Part shown: piece by piece, positions 24,050 through 33,596 of the stretch
Layout of the letters: each line of letters starts with the position of its first letter
Numbering within the stretch: the stretch's first letter is position 1
Assembly (NCBI RefSeq): GCF_028898845.1
Contig: NZ_CP118574.1
Span: 2,418,001-2,482,000, forward strand
Direction of reading: 5' to 3'
Source of the DNA: Streptomyces sp. WZ-12
GTDB taxonomy: Bacteria; Actinomycetota; Actinomycetes; Streptomycetales; Streptomycetaceae
DNA length: 64,000 nucleotides
Translations under genes and position numbers: made by a program
The notes under the pieces: model-generated
What the model saw: the letters and a program-made list of their open reading frames with translations, nothing else
Told to the model about the DNA's origin: nothing
Database searches by the model: none

Positions 24050-24529
24050 TCAGGCCGGTCCGCCTCCCAGCTCGAACCACACGCACTTGCCGACGCCCTC
24101 GGACCGGACGCCCCAGTCGTCCGCCAGCGCCCGGACCAGCGTCAGCCCCCGCCCCGACGTCCCGGTGACCGACGTGGCGCGCGGCTCAGGTATCCGGGTG
24201 GCGAAGTCCCGCACCTCCACCCGCAGCCGGTCGGTGACCCGCGCCGTCACCACCGCCCCGCCCTCGGTGTGCAGCAGGGCATTGGTGATCAACTCGCTGG
24301 TCAGCAGCACCGCCACCTCGGGGTCCGCCGGTGCGCGGCCATCCGGCGGCGCCCAGCGGCCGAGTAACTCCCGCAGTTCCCCGCGGACCTCGCCGACGGC
24401 CTTCAGATCGGCCTGTCGCACCTTGCGTTCCCACACTCGCGGCGGCCGCACCGCGACCGTCCCGCCCCCGCTCCCCCCCTCCCCTTGCTGCCGTCTGTCG
24501 CGCTCCTCGCACCGCACAGGCTGACGCAT
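24050..24529 (-). CDS. ATP-binding anti-sigma-type protein (RsbW/HATPase family)
   Basis: A 159-residue single-domain GHKL ATPase. The N-box is ELITNALLHTEGG (about residues 79-91) and the G2-type motif is GTSGRGLTLVRALA. Streptomyces has dozens of such small kinases, which act as anti-sigma or anti-anti-sigma regulators. No sigma factor or antagonist gene lies next to it. The N-terminal ~30 residues are poorly conserved in character, and the true start may be downstream of 24529. Confidence 0.85.
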   Translation of the reverse strand: MRQPVRCEERDRRQQGEGGSGGGTVAVRPPRVWERKVRQADLKAVGEVRGELRELLGRWAPPDGRAPADPEVAVLLTSELITNALLHTEGGAVVTARVTDRLRVEVRDFATRIPEPRATSVTGTSGRGLTLVRALADDWGVRSEGVGKCVWFELGGGPA

Positions 24530-24786
24530 GCTCCCCCCGCCCCCAACGAACCCAGCGTTCTGCCTCGAACAGCCTCACGGTCAGCATTCCCACCGGGCCC
24601 GGCCCCATGCTTCCGCTTGCCGCCGGCCCGCCGGCGCGCCCACCGGGGCCGGGCGGTGCCGGTCTGCGGCGGCCCGGCGGAACGGGCCCGGGCGGGCCGA
24701 GGTGGGTATACGTTCCGCGACCGCCCGGAGCGCGCCGGTCCGCGGGCCGGTGCCGGGCCCGCCCGTACGAGCGTTGAGGAGCCGCC

Positions 24787-27700
24787 GTGCACGACGATCG
24801 ACTACTGGTGGAGGGGCGCCTGGCGCGGGCGCTCGAACAGCACATCCGCCCCGCCCAGTACGCGGCCCGCCGACCGCTGCGGCTCACGGTGTGGCATGTG
24901 CCAGGCGAACCCGTGCCCGTCGCCGAGGCGTTGGCCGCCGGCTACGAACCGTTCGCCCTCGGGGACGCCTGGGGGCCGCCGTGGTCGACGAGTTGGTTCC
25001 GGCTGGCCGGCGAGGTTCCCCCGGAGTGGGCCGGGCGCCGGGTGGAGGCCGTCCTCGACCCGGGGTTCACCGGAGACGGCCCGGGCTTCCAGGCGGAGGG
25101 GCTGGTCCATGACGCCGCCGGCGTGCCCCTCAAGGGCATCCACCCGCGCAACCGGCACGTCCCCGTCGCATCCCCGGCCCGCGGCGGCGAGGAGGTCCGC
25201 CTGCTGCTGGAGGCGGCCGCCAACCCTGCGGTGCTGCACGGCTTTTGCCCCACCGACCTCGGTGACGTCCGCACCGCCCCGCGCCGGCCGCTGTACCGCT
25301 TCGCCTCCGCCGACCTGGCGGTGCTGGACGAGACCGTCTGGCAGTTGCTCCTCGACATCGAGGTGCTGTCCGAGCTGATGGCGGAGCTGCCCGTCGACCG
25401 CCCCCGTCGGCACGGCATCCTGCGGGCCCTGGAACGGATGCTGGACGCCCTGGACCCGTACGACGTCGGCGGCACGGCGGCCGCGGCCCGCGCCGAACTG
25501 GCGGACGTGCTCGGCGACCCGGCCGCCGCCAGCGCGCACCGGGTCTCCGCCACCGGGCACGCCCACATCGACTCCGCCTGGCTCTGGCCGCTGCGCGAGA
25601 CCGTCCGCAAGGCCGCCCGCACCTTCGCCAACGTCACCCAACTGGCCACCGAGTACCCCGAGTTGGTGTTCGCCTGCTCGCAGGCCCAACAGTACGCCTG
25701 GGTGCGGGACAACCAGCCGCACATCTGGGCGCGCATCAAGACCGCGGTACGGCAGGGGAATTGGACGCCGGTCGGCTCGATGTGGGTGGAGTCCGACGCC
25801 AACATGCCCGGTGGCGAGGCACTGGCCCGGCAACTGGTGCACGGCAAGCGGTTCTTCCTGGACGAGCTGGGCGTGGAGACCGAGGAGGTCTGGCTGCCGG
25901 ACTCCTTCGGCTACACCGCCGCCTTCCCGCAGTTGGCCCGGTTGGCCGGCGCGAAGTGGTTCCTCACCCAGAAGCTGTCCTGGAACGACACCGACCGGAT
26001 GCCGCACCACACCTTCTGGTGGGAGGGCATCGACGGGACCCGGGTCTTCACCCACTTCCCGCCCGTCGACACCTACAACTCCCAGCTCCACGGCCGCGAA
26101 CTCGCCCACGCGGAACGGAACTTCGCGGAGAAGGGCCGGGCCACCCGCTCCCTGGTGCCGTTCGGCTGGGGCGACGGCGGCGGCGGACCCACCCGGGAGA
26201 TGCTGGAGCGGGCCCGCCGGCTGCGCTCCCTGGAGGGCTCCCCGCGGGTCACCGTCGAGCCGCCGGCCCGCTTCTTCGAGGCCGCGCACGAGGAGTACGG
26301 GGCCACCGCCCCGGTCTGGTCCGGCGAGCTCTACCTCCAGTTCCACCGCGGCACCTACACCTCGCAGGCCAAGACCAAGCAGGGCAACCGGCGCTGCGAA
26401 CACCTGCTGCGGGAGGCCGAGTTGTGGGCCGCGACCGCCGCCGTCCGCACCGCCGGGGCCGGCGCGCGCGGCTACCGCTATCCGTACGAGGCGCTGGACC
26501 GCCTCTGGAAGACCGTGCTGCTGCACCAGTTCCACGACATCCTGCCCGGCTCGTCGATCGCCTGGGTGCACCGCGAGGCCCGCGCCACGTACGCCGCGAC
26601 CGAGGCCGAGCTGACCGCCCTGATCGAGGGGGCCCTCGCGGCCCTGGCGGACGAGGCGGGGGACGGCCAACCGCCCAGGACGGCCGTCTACAACGCCTCG
26701 CCCTACGACCGCGACGAGGTCATCACCCCGCCCGACGGCGCCGGCCGGCCGCCGGTCACCGTCCGCGTCCCCGCGCTCGGCGCCGCCCCGCTCCCCGCCC
26801 CCGGCGCCGACGCCCCCGCCCCCGCCCCCGTGCGGGCCACCGCCGACGGCGACCACCTCACCCTCGACAACGGCCGGCTACGGGTGCGCGTCGACCCCGA
26901 CGGCCTGCTGACCTCCGTCCGCGACCTGGCCGCCGGCCGGGAGGCGCTGGCCCCCGGCGCCCGCGGCAACCTCCTCCAACTGCACCCCGACCACCCCAAC
27001 CAGTACGACGCCTGGGACCTCGACCGGCACTACCGCAACCGGCACACCGACCTCACCGCCGCCGACGCCGTCGAACTGGTCGCCTCCGGTCCGCTGACCG
27101 CCACCGTGCGGGTCACCCGCACCTTCGGCGCCTCCCGCCTCACCCAGGACCTCACCCTGCACGCCGGCTCCCGCCGCCTGGAGATCACCACCGACATCGA
27201 CTGGCACGAGTCGGAGAAGGTCCTCAAGGCCGCGTTCCCGTTGGACGTGCATGCCGAACGCTCCACCGCCGAGATCCAGTTCGGCCACGTGCACCGCCCC
27301 ACCCACGCCAACACGAGCTGGGACGCGGCCCGTTACGAGATCTGCGCGCACCGCTGGCTCCGGGTCGCCGAACCGGGCTACGGCATCGCCGTCCTCAACG
27401 ACTCCACCTACGGCCACGACGTCACCCGCACCCCCCACGAGGACGGCGTCGGCACGACCGTGCGGCTCACCCTGCTGCGCGCCCCGCACAGCCCCGACCC
27501 CGAGACCGACCAGGGCACCCACCGCCTCCGCTACGCGCTGCTCCCCGGCGCCGGCACCGGCGACGCCCTCGCCGGCGGCCTGGCCCTCAACCTCCCGCTG
27601 CGCACCGCCCCCGGCACCGGACGCCTCACTCCGCTGGTGCGCGTCGACCACCCGGCCCTGACCGTCGAGTCGGTGAAGCTCGCCGACGACCGCAGCGGCG

Positions 27701-27918
27701 ATGTCGTCGTCCGCCTCTACGAATCCCACGGCAGTCGCGCGAGGGGAACCCTCGCGCCCGGCTTCCCCGTCGCCCACGCCACCGTCACCGACCTGCTCGA
27801 ACGCCCCCTCCGGGACGAGGAGGAGGGACCGACCTCGGACCTGGCGCTCACCCTGCGCCCGTTCCAGATCCTGACCCTCCGGCTCCGGCCGCAGCACCCG
27901 GCAGCGGCCCCCGAGTGA
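24787..27918 (+). CDS. GH38 alpha-mannosidase
   Basis: A 1043-residue enzyme with a GTG start (GAGGAG six bases upstream). The N-terminal ancillary domain is followed by the GH38 catalytic domain with zinc-binding GHAHIDSAWLWP (about residues 257-268) and the nucleophile motif WLPDSFGY (Asp near residue 372). Further hallmarks are HQFHDILPGSSI and a C-terminal beta-sandwich domain. It should hydrolyse alpha-mannosides, probably in the cytoplasm since no signal peptide is seen. It is monocistronic and ends at a hairpin shared with the convergent TPP enzyme. Confidence 0.93.
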   Translation: MHDDRLLVEGRLARALEQHIRPAQYAARRPLRLTVWHVPGEPVPVAEALAAGYEPFALGDAWGPPWSTSWFRLAGEVPPEWAGRRVEAVLDPGFTGDGPGFQAEGLVHDAAGVPLKGIHPRNRHVPVASPARGGEEVRLLLEAAANPAVLHGFCPTDLGDVRTAPRRPLYRFASADLAVLDETVWQLLLDIEVLSELMAELPVDRPRRHGILRALERMLDALDPYDVGGTAAAARAELADVLGDPAAASAHRVSATGHAHIDSAWLWPLRETVRKAARTFANVTQLATEYPELVFACSQAQQYAWVRDNQPHIWARIKTAVRQGNWTPVGSMWVESDANMPGGEALARQLVHGKRFFLDELGVETEEVWLPDSFGYTAAFPQLARLAGAKWFLTQKLSWNDTDRMPHHTFWWEGIDGTRVFTHFPPVDTYNSQLHGRELAHAERNFAEKGRATRSLVPFGWGDGGGGPTREMLERARRLRSLEGSPRVTVEPPARFFEAAHEEYGATAPVWSGELYLQFHRGTYTSQAKTKQGNRRCEHLLREAELWAATAAVRTAGAGARGYRYPYEALDRLWKTVLLHQFHDILPGSSIAWVHREARATYAATEAELTALIEGALAALADEAGDGQPPRTAVYNASPYDRDEVITPPDGAGRPPVTVRVPALGAAPLPAPGADAPAPAPVRATADGDHLTLDNGRLRVRVDPDGLLTSVRDLAAGREALAPGARGNLLQLHPDHPNQYDAWDLDRHYRNRHTDLTAADAVELVASGPLTATVRVTRTFGASRLTQDLTLHAGSRRLEITTDIDWHESEKVLKAAFPLDVHAERSTAEIQFGHVHRPTHANTSWDAARYEICAHRWLRVAEPGYGIAVLNDSTYGHDVTRTPHEDGVGTTVRLTLLRAPHSPDPETDQGTHRLRYALLPGAGTGDALAGGLALNLPLRTAPGTGRLTPLVRVDHPALTVESVKLADDRSGDVVVRLYESHGSRARGTLAPGFPVAHATVTDLLERPLRDEEEGPTSDLALTLRPFQILTLRLRPQHPAAAPE

Positions 27919-27927
27919 GGCGCGCCC

Positions 27928-27952
27928 GGCCCGCCGGTACGCCCGGCGGGCC
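27928..27952. terminator. Bidirectional terminator hairpin
   Basis: GGCCCGCCGG (27928-27937) pairs perfectly with 27943-27952 around a 5-base loop. It fills the gap between the convergent mannosidase (stop 27918) and TPP-enzyme (stop 27953) genes. Confidence 0.75.
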
Positions 27953-29695
27953 TCATCCGCGCGGAATGTTGCGCAGGTTGGACCGGGCCATCTGGAGCAT
28001 CCGCCCCACCCCGCCGTCCAGCACGATCTTCCCGGCCGAGAGCGCGAAGCCCGACACCATCTCGGCGCTGATCTTCGGCGGGATGGACAGCGCGTTGGGG
28101 TCGGTGACCACGTCGACCAGCGCCGGCCCCTTGTGCCGGAACGCGTCCCGCAGCGCCCCGCGCAGTTGCTTGGGCTTCTCCACCCGCACGCCGTACGCCC
28201 CGGCCGCACCGGCGAGCGCGGCGAAGTCCGGGTTCTTGTTGGTGGTGCCGTACGAGGGCAGCCCCGACACCAGCATCTCCAACTCCACCATTCCCAAGGA
28301 GGAGTTGTTGAACAGCACCACCTTCACCGGCAGGTCGTACTGGACCAGGGTCAGGAAGTCGCCCATCAGCATCGTGAAGCCGCCGTCCCCGGACATCGAG
28401 ACGACCTGCCGGCCGCGGTCGAGGAACTGGGCGCCGATCGCCTGCGGCAGCGCGTTGGCCATCGAGCCGTGACTGAACGAACCGATCACCCGCCGGCGCC
28501 CGTTGGGCGTGAGGTAGCGGGCCGCCCAGACGTTGCACATCCCGGTGTCAACGGTGAAGACCGCGTCGGCGGCGGCCTCCTCGTCGAGCACCGAGGCGAC
28601 GTACTCCGGGTGGATCGGCACGTGCTTCTCCACCTTGCGGGTGTACGCCCTGACCACGCCCTCCAGCGCGTCCGCGTGCTTCTTCAGCATCCGGTCCAGG
28701 AACCTGCGGTCGGTCTTGGCCCGCACCCGCGGGGTCAGACAGCGCAGCGTCTCCCGTACGTCACCCCAGACGGCGAGGTCCAACTTGCAGCGCCGGCCCA
28801 GGTGTTCGGGCCGCACGTCCACCTGGACGATCCGGACGTCGTCGGGGAGGAAGGCGGTGTACGGGAAGTCGGTACCGAGCAGGATCAGCAGATCGCACTC
28901 GTGGGTGGCCTCGTAGGCCGCGCCGTACCCCAACAGCCCGCTCATCCCCACGTCGTAGGGGTTGTCGTACTGGATCCACTCCTTGCCGCGCAGCGCGTGG
29001 CCCACCGGCGACTTCACCCGCTCCGCGAACTCCATCACCTCGGCGTGCGCGCCCGCGGTGCCGCTGCCGCAGAACAGCGTGACCCGGTCCGCCTCGTCGA
29101 CCATCCGGGCCAGCTCGTCGATCTCGGCGTCCCCGGGGCGGACCGAGGGCCGGGTGGTCACCAGGGCGTGCTGGAAGGCCCGTTCGGGCGCCGGGTCGGC
29201 GGCGAGGTCGCCGGGCAGCGAGACCACCGCCACGCCGCTCTGCCCCACGGCGTGCTGGATCGCGGTCTGCACCACCCGCGGCATCTGCTTGGTGCTGGAG
29301 ATCAGCTCGCTGTAATGGCTGCACTCGGCGAACAGCCGGTCCGGGTGGGTCTCCTGGAAGAAGCTGGTGCCGATCTCGCTGGACGGGATGTGCGAGGCCA
29401 GCGCCAGCACCGGGGCCATCGAGCGGTGCGCGTCGTACAGGCCGTTGATCAGGTGCAGGTTCCCGGGCCCGCAGGACCCCGCGCAGGCCGCCAACTTCCC
29501 GGTGAGCTGCGCCTCCGCCCCGGCGGCGAAGGCCGCGGTCTCCTCGTGCCGGACCTGGATCCAGTCGATGCCGGAATTGCGGCGGATGGCGTCCACCACC
29601 GGGTTCAGGCTGTCCCCGACGACCCCGTAGAGCCGTCGCACACCGGCCCGCACCAGGATGTCGATGAACTGTTCGGCTACGGTCTGCTTGGCCAC
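27953..29695 (-). CDS. Thiamine-diphosphate enzyme, pyruvate oxidase/PoxB-like
   Basis: A 580-residue protein with a GTG start and AGGAGG upstream, beginning VAKQTVAEQFIDILVRAGVR. The N-terminal PYR domain has the catalytic glutamate in RHEETAAFAAGAEA. The central FAD/Rossmann-type domain runs about residues 185-330. The C-terminal PP domain carries the TPP/Mg2+ motif GDGGFTMLMGDFLTLVQYDL with NNSSLGM. Overall it matches PoxB (pyruvate:quinone oxidoreductase, acetate-forming) rather than acetolactate synthase. A peripheral-membrane role is expected from the family but not shown here. Confidence 0.88.
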   Translation of the reverse strand: MAKQTVAEQFIDILVRAGVRRLYGVVGDSLNPVVDAIRRNSGIDWIQVRHEETAAFAAGAEAQLTGKLAACAGSCGPGNLHLINGLYDAHRSMAPVLALASHIPSSEIGTSFFQETHPDRLFAECSHYSELISSTKQMPRVVQTAIQHAVGQSGVAVVSLPGDLAADPAPERAFQHALVTTRPSVRPGDAEIDELARMVDEADRVTLFCGSGTAGAHAEVMEFAERVKSPVGHALRGKEWIQYDNPYDVGMSGLLGYGAAYEATHECDLLILLGTDFPYTAFLPDDVRIVQVDVRPEHLGRRCKLDLAVWGDVRETLRCLTPRVRAKTDRRFLDRMLKKHADALEGVVRAYTRKVEKHVPIHPEYVASVLDEEAAADAVFTVDTGMCNVWAARYLTPNGRRRVIGSFSHGSMANALPQAIGAQFLDRGRQVVSMSGDGGFTMLMGDFLTLVQYDLPVKVVLFNNSSLGMVELEMLVSGLPSYGTTNKNPDFAALAGAAGAYGVRVEKPKQLRGALRDAFRHKGPALVDVVTDPNALSIPPKISAEMVSGFALSAGKIVLDGGVGRMLQMARSNLRNIPRG

Positions 29696-29830
29696 GGAAC
29701 GAGCCTCCTTGGGGCGGTGCACGGGCCGACGGGCACGGCTGGCTGCTGGCTGGACTTCCCATGTACCCACGGGACCACGCGCTCCGCCTCCGGCGGCGTG
29801 CGATCGGGCGCGCGACCGGCGCCCGTCACC

Positions 29831-31228
29831 TCACGCCTCCCACACCCCCACCGCCGTGCGGTCCCCGACGTCCTCCGCGGCCCGCGGCCGGACGGCGGTG
29901 AGGAAGTCGGCGGGGTCGGGCGGGGCGGGCGCGGACCAGGCGGCGGCCAGCCGGGCGGCGGCATCCGGGTCGAGGCCGAGCCGCCCCGCCAGATCGGGGC
30001 CGCACAGCAACAGGACGTCGCCCGGGCGCCCCGGCTCGGCGCGGAAGCGGAACGGCGTCCCGTCGCCGGGCTCCAGGTCCGCCCACCCGCCGTCCCGCAG
30101 CCGGAACAGCCCGCCCGCACCGACGCCGAAGAACACCCGGGTGCGACAGCCGGGATCCGCGGACAGCAGGAGGCAGCGCAGCGCGGCGGGGGGCGGGCCG
30201 GCAGTACTGGGGGTGCCGGGCGGCCCGACTGTCCTGGGCGGCTCGGGTGTCCCGGTGGGCTCAGGCGCCCCGGTCGACTCGGGTGTCCCCGTCGGCCCGG
30301 TGCGGAGTTTGCCGTGCGCGCGGTGGGTGAGGCGCTGTAAGCCCGCCCGGAGCGCGTCGGTCCGGCCGGTGCGGAGGTCCCGCGCCAGTTGGGCGGCGCT
30401 GCGGCCGATGGCGCCGCCCAGCCAGGCGCAGGCGTCGCGGGCCGCGCGCGGGGCGGCGGGCGCCGCGGTGGCCACGGCGATCAGCAACAGCGCGTCCCGT
30501 CCCGTCCCGAACCGGGCGGTCAGGAGCGCGGCCCCGCGGGCGGCACCGCGCCGACGGGCGACGGCCCCGCGCCGGGCGACGGCACGGACCGCCGCGGAAC
30601 CGAATGCGGCGCCCTCCAGAACGGTGTCCGGCACCAGTTGGTCCAGCGCGTCCGGATCGGCCTCGGGAAATCCGCAGGCGTCGGGAAGGGAACGGGCCGC
30701 GCGCTCCCGGGTGGTGGGCTCCCCGCCCGTACGGCCGTCGGGCGGCCCGGATTGCGCTACGGACGCCCCTACGGGAGACGAGGAGGGTGGTGATGCTGGG
30801 GATGGGGACGGAGTCGGGGACGCGGGGGGCGTGGGGAACGGCTGCGATCGGGCCGGCAGTTCCCAGGGGCGCGGCTCCCAACCGCTCGGCTCCCACGGCC
30901 GGGGCTCGAACGCCCCGGGAGCCAACTCCCCGGAGCCGGAACCCTCCGATCCGGTCCCGGCGAAGGCAGCCCCCGCTGGGGGGCTAGGGTCAGCAACGGT
31001 CGCGTCAGAGGCCGACGCCCGATCGGGCCGCTGCGCTCCCCCGGCCCCCGCGTCCCGCCCCACCGTCCGCAGTGCCGACTCGATCCGGTCGTCGAGGGTG
31101 TCCGAGGCACCGTCCGGCCGGGACCCACCGGACCGCTCGGCGTCCTCGGCCTCTTCCCCGTACAGCTCGCGCCACCACCAGTCGTCCTCTCTGCCGCGGC
31201 CCGCCCCGTGCTGGTTCATGGGTCGCAT
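29831..31228 (-). CDS. PP2C-like protein with degenerate phosphatase domain
   Basis: About 465 residues; ATG 31228 or ATG 31219 may be the start. The first ~170 residues are disordered, Pro/Gly/Glu-rich and contain repeated PRPWEP/PSGWEPRPWE words. The middle resembles part of a PP2C fold (DQLVPDTVLEGAAFGSAAVR). The C-terminus has the PP2C-like LRDGGWADLEPGDG, GDVLLLCGPDLAGRL and a closing VGDRTAVGVWEA (compare DDRTAVxVW). Canonical metal-binding aspartate motifs at the N-terminal side (DG-type) are not evident, so phosphatase activity is doubtful. Confidence 0.65.
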   Translation of the reverse strand: MRPMNQHGAGRGREDDWWWRELYGEEAEDAERSGGSRPDGASDTLDDRIESALRTVGRDAGAGGAQRPDRASASDATVADPSPPAGAAFAGTGSEGSGSGELAPGAFEPRPWEPSGWEPRPWELPARSQPFPTPPASPTPSPSPASPPSSSPVGASVAQSGPPDGRTGGEPTTRERAARSLPDACGFPEADPDALDQLVPDTVLEGAAFGSAAVRAVARRGAVARRRGAARGAALLTARFGTGRDALLLIAVATAAPAAPRAARDACAWLGGAIGRSAAQLARDLRTGRTDALRAGLQRLTHRAHGKLRTGPTGTPESTGAPEPTGTPEPPRTVGPPGTPSTAGPPPAALRCLLLSADPGCRTRVFFGVGAGGLFRLRDGGWADLEPGDGTPFRFRAEPGRPGDVLLLCGPDLAGRLGLDPDAAARLAAAWSAPAPPDPADFLTAVRPRAAEDVGDRTAVGVWEA

Positions 31229-31405
31229 TGTCCCGTTGCGCGCGCTCCCGAAACAGGGCGCGAAGAGGGCATTCCAGGAAGCGCGCCCGGTCCGCGTCCG
31301 GCAGTCTTGGGCCATGCGGGCCCTGAGAGAGCGCAGCCTTCGAGCCGTCGCCGGGCACGCGCCGCTCCGGACCCGGCCGGACACCGGCGCCTCCGGGGCC
31401 GCGGC

Positions 31406-31888
31406 ATGAACGTCGGGCAACTGATCGTCGTCGGGCTCGTCATGCTGCTCGGGGTGTTCGGCGTGCTGATCCCGGGCATCCCGGGACCGCTGGTGGTGTG
31501 GGCGGGGCTGCTGTGGTGGACGACGGTGGAGCGGTCCTCGTGGGCGTGGACGGTGTTGATGGCCGGAACCGGCGTGCTGCTCCTCAACCAGGTGCTGAAG
31601 TGGCTGCTGCCGGCCCGCAATCTGCGCGCGGCGGGCGCCCCGTACCGCACCCTGGTCCTCGCCGGCGTGACCGGCATCGCGGGCTTCTTCCTGCTCCCGG
31701 TGATCGGCTGTCCGCTGGGGGCGTTCGGCGGCCTCTACGTCCTGGAACGGGTCCGCCTCGGCAGCCACGGCGACGCCTGGGCCTCCACCCGCACGGTGCT
31801 GCGCGCCGTCGGCCTGAGCGTGCTGGTCGAACTGTTCGCCTGCCTGCTGGTGGTGGGCGCCTGGGTAGGGGCGGTGGTCGCGGGCTGA
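31406..31888 (+). CDS. DUF456 membrane protein
   Basis: A 160-residue protein beginning MNVGQLIVVGLVMLLGVFGV with four or five hydrophobic helices. It has the Gly-rich motifs of DUF456 (GIPGPLVVWAGLLWW, LAGVTGIAGFFLLPVIGCPLGAFGG). Function unknown. The open frame extends upstream, but ATG 31406 is where the conserved sequence begins. Its last codons form the 5' arm of a terminator stem. Confidence 0.85.
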   Translation: MNVGQLIVVGLVMLLGVFGVLIPGIPGPLVVWAGLLWWTTVERSSWAWTVLMAGTGVLLLNQVLKWLLPARNLRAAGAPYRTLVLAGVTGIAGFFLLPVIGCPLGAFGGLYVLERVRLGSHGDAWASTRTVLRAVGLSVLVELFACLLVVGAWVGAVVAG

Positions 31889-31909
31889 AACCCCCGCGAC
31901 CACCGCCCC
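31868..31909. terminator. Strong terminator overlapping the DUF456 3' end
   Basis: A perfect 17-bp stem (arms 31868-31884 and 31893-31909) with an 8-base loop. The left arm encodes the last residues of the DUF456 protein. It lies before the convergent rsgA stop (31942) and likely works in both directions. Confidence 0.75.
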
Positions 31910-31941
31910 GGCCCCGTACCGCGCCCGGCCGACCGACGGCG

Positions 31942-33129
31942 CTATCGACCCCGCCGGCGCTCCCGGCCCTCCACCCCCTGCCCCCGCTTCCGCTCCGTCA
32001 TGTGCCGCCCCAGCGCCTGCTTCTGCTTCCACTCGCGCCGGAGTTGGGCGCGCTGCCGGACGTCGGTCTTGGCCACGATCCACTGGTTCTCGCGCCGCAG
32101 CTTGCGATGGCTCTCCAACCGGCGCGGCGCCAACTCGCCGCTCGCCACGGCCTCTTGGACCGCGCAGCCCGGCTCCGCCTCGTGGGCGCAGTCGTGGAAC
32201 CGGCAGCGCCCGGCCAGTTCCTCGACGTCCGCGAACGCCCGGGCCAGCCCGGCCTCCGCGTCCCACATGCCGACGCCGCGCAGTCCCGGCGTATCGATGA
32301 GGGCGCCACCGGCGGGCAGCACCAGCAGGTCCCGGGTGGTGGTGGTGTGCCGCCCCTTGCCGTCCTGGTCGCGGACCGCCTGGACGTCCTGGACGTCCGC
32401 CCCCAACAGCGCGTTGGCCAGCGTGGACTTGCCGGCTCCGGACCGCCCCACCAGGACGGAGGTGGCGCCGGCGAGCAGCGTGGACAGCGCGTCGAGGCCG
32501 TCCCCGGTTGCCGCGCTGACCGCCAGCACCGGCGCCCCGGGCGCGGCCGCCGCGACGTCGGCCACCAGGTGGTCGAGCACGGCCGGATCGCCCACCAGGT
32601 CCGCCTTGGTGAGGGCGACCAACGGGCGCGCCCCGCCCGCACCGGGCGACGCGGACCCGTCCGCCGCACTGGACAGCGCCAACGCGAGGAACCGCTCGAT
32701 GCGCCCGAGGTCCAACTGCTCCGCGAGCGACACGCAGATGACGATGCGGTCGACGTTGGTGGCCAGCACCTGGCCCTCGGAGCGCTTCGACGAGGCGGAG
32801 CGGACGAACGCCGTCCGCCGGGGCAGCAACGCCCGTACGACGCCGTCGAGATGGTCGCCGCTCCGGCCGTTCGCCAGGTCGATCGCGGCCCAGTCGCCGG
32901 TGCACGGCACCCGCATCGGGTCGCCGGTCGCCACCAGCGCGGCGTCCGCCAACACCGTCCGGACGCCGTCCCCTTCGGGCACGACGGCGTCCACCCGCCC
33001 GCGGTCCACGCGGACGATCCGGCCGGGCACGAACCCCTGCCCGGCGAAGGGGAGGAAACTCTCCGCGAAGCCGTCGTCCCAGCCGTAGCCGGTCAGCGGA
33101 TGCGCAGCGGAGAAAGCGAAGTCGAACAA
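31942..33129 (-). CDS. rsgA: RsgA/YjeQ-type ribosome-associated GTPase
   Basis: A 395-residue circularly permuted GTPase involved in late 30S subunit maturation. Features in order: OB-fold, G4 TKAD, G1 GRSGAGKST, G2/G3 (RHTTTTRDLL, DTPGLRG), then a zinc domain with CRFHDCAHEAEPGC. I place the start at TTG 33129, since AAAGGG precedes it and the product then begins with FDFAFSAAHPLTGYGWDD, the usual start in actinobacteria; an ATG at 33177 is the longer option. The very basic C-terminal tail should contact rRNA. A small ORF lies 76 nt upstream on the same strand. Confidence 0.9.
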   Translation of the reverse strand: MFDFAFSAAHPLTGYGWDDGFAESFLPFAGQGFVPGRIVRVDRGRVDAVVPEGDGVRTVLADAALVATGDPMRVPCTGDWAAIDLANGRSGDHLDGVVRALLPRRTAFVRSASSKRSEGQVLATNVDRIVICVSLAEQLDLGRIERFLALALSSAADGSASPGAGGARPLVALTKADLVGDPAVLDHLVADVAAAAPGAPVLAVSAATGDGLDALSTLLAGATSVLVGRSGAGKSTLANALLGADVQDVQAVRDQDGKGRHTTTTRDLLVLPAGGALIDTPGLRGVGMWDAEAGLARAFADVEELAGRCRFHDCAHEAEPGCAVQEAVASGELAPRRLESHRKLRRENQWIVAKTDVRQRAQLRREWKQKQALGRHMTERKRGQGVEGRERRRGR

Positions 33130-33204
33130 CGGGATGGCCCTTTCGGGAAATACGGGCCCCGGCGCGGCGCACGGCACACGGGCGCGTACGCGAAAGAGAG
33201 TCGG

Positions 33205-33279
33205 TCAGCCGGAGGCCACGGAGGGAAGAGTGAGGGTCTGCTGCATGCGGGCAATGCCCGACACCACGACGACGGTCAT
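33205..33279 (-). CDS. Candidate 24-residue leader peptide upstream of rsgA
   Basis: ATG 33279 is preceded by GGGAGGTGA with good spacing and the frame runs 24 codons to TGA (33205). The product opens MTVVVVSGIARMQQTLTL and ends PSVASG. It lies on the same strand as rsgA, 75 bases before its TTG start. The strong ribosome binding site, stronger than that of rsgA, argues for translation. It could be a stalling or coupling leader, or an independent small protein; no homologue is recognised. Confidence 0.5.
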   Translation of the reverse strand: MTVVVVSGIARMQQTLTLPSVASG

Positions 33280-33596
33280 CAGGTCTCACCTCCCTTTCCT
33301 CAACGGCTGCCAGCGACCCTAGCCCGGCCCCGCGCGACGCCGCCACGCATTTATTCCGGCGCCGCTCAGCCGCCCCTGCCGGGGCAGTAGACGGCCTCCC
33401 GCTCCCGCCAACTCCACCTCCCCACCGCCCGATTCCTTATCGAACCTTTGCCCTCACCTGGTCGTCAGCGGAACGACGGTGCGCCACGCTGTCGGCACGT
33501 CACGACTTGACGGGGGACTACCTTGAATAGCGAACTTCCCGGCCGCGTAGCCCGGTTACCCCGGCTCCGCGGCCATGGCGCGGGCGGGGGCTCCGC
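33280..33596. other. Intergenic region between rsgA leader and toxin-type cluster
   Basis: These 317 bases contain no supported gene. A TTGACG hexamer near 33507 followed by AT-richer sequence (GAATAG) about 90 bp before the deaminase gene is a possible promoter on the plus strand. The other half would carry the rsgA promoter. Confidence 0.35.
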
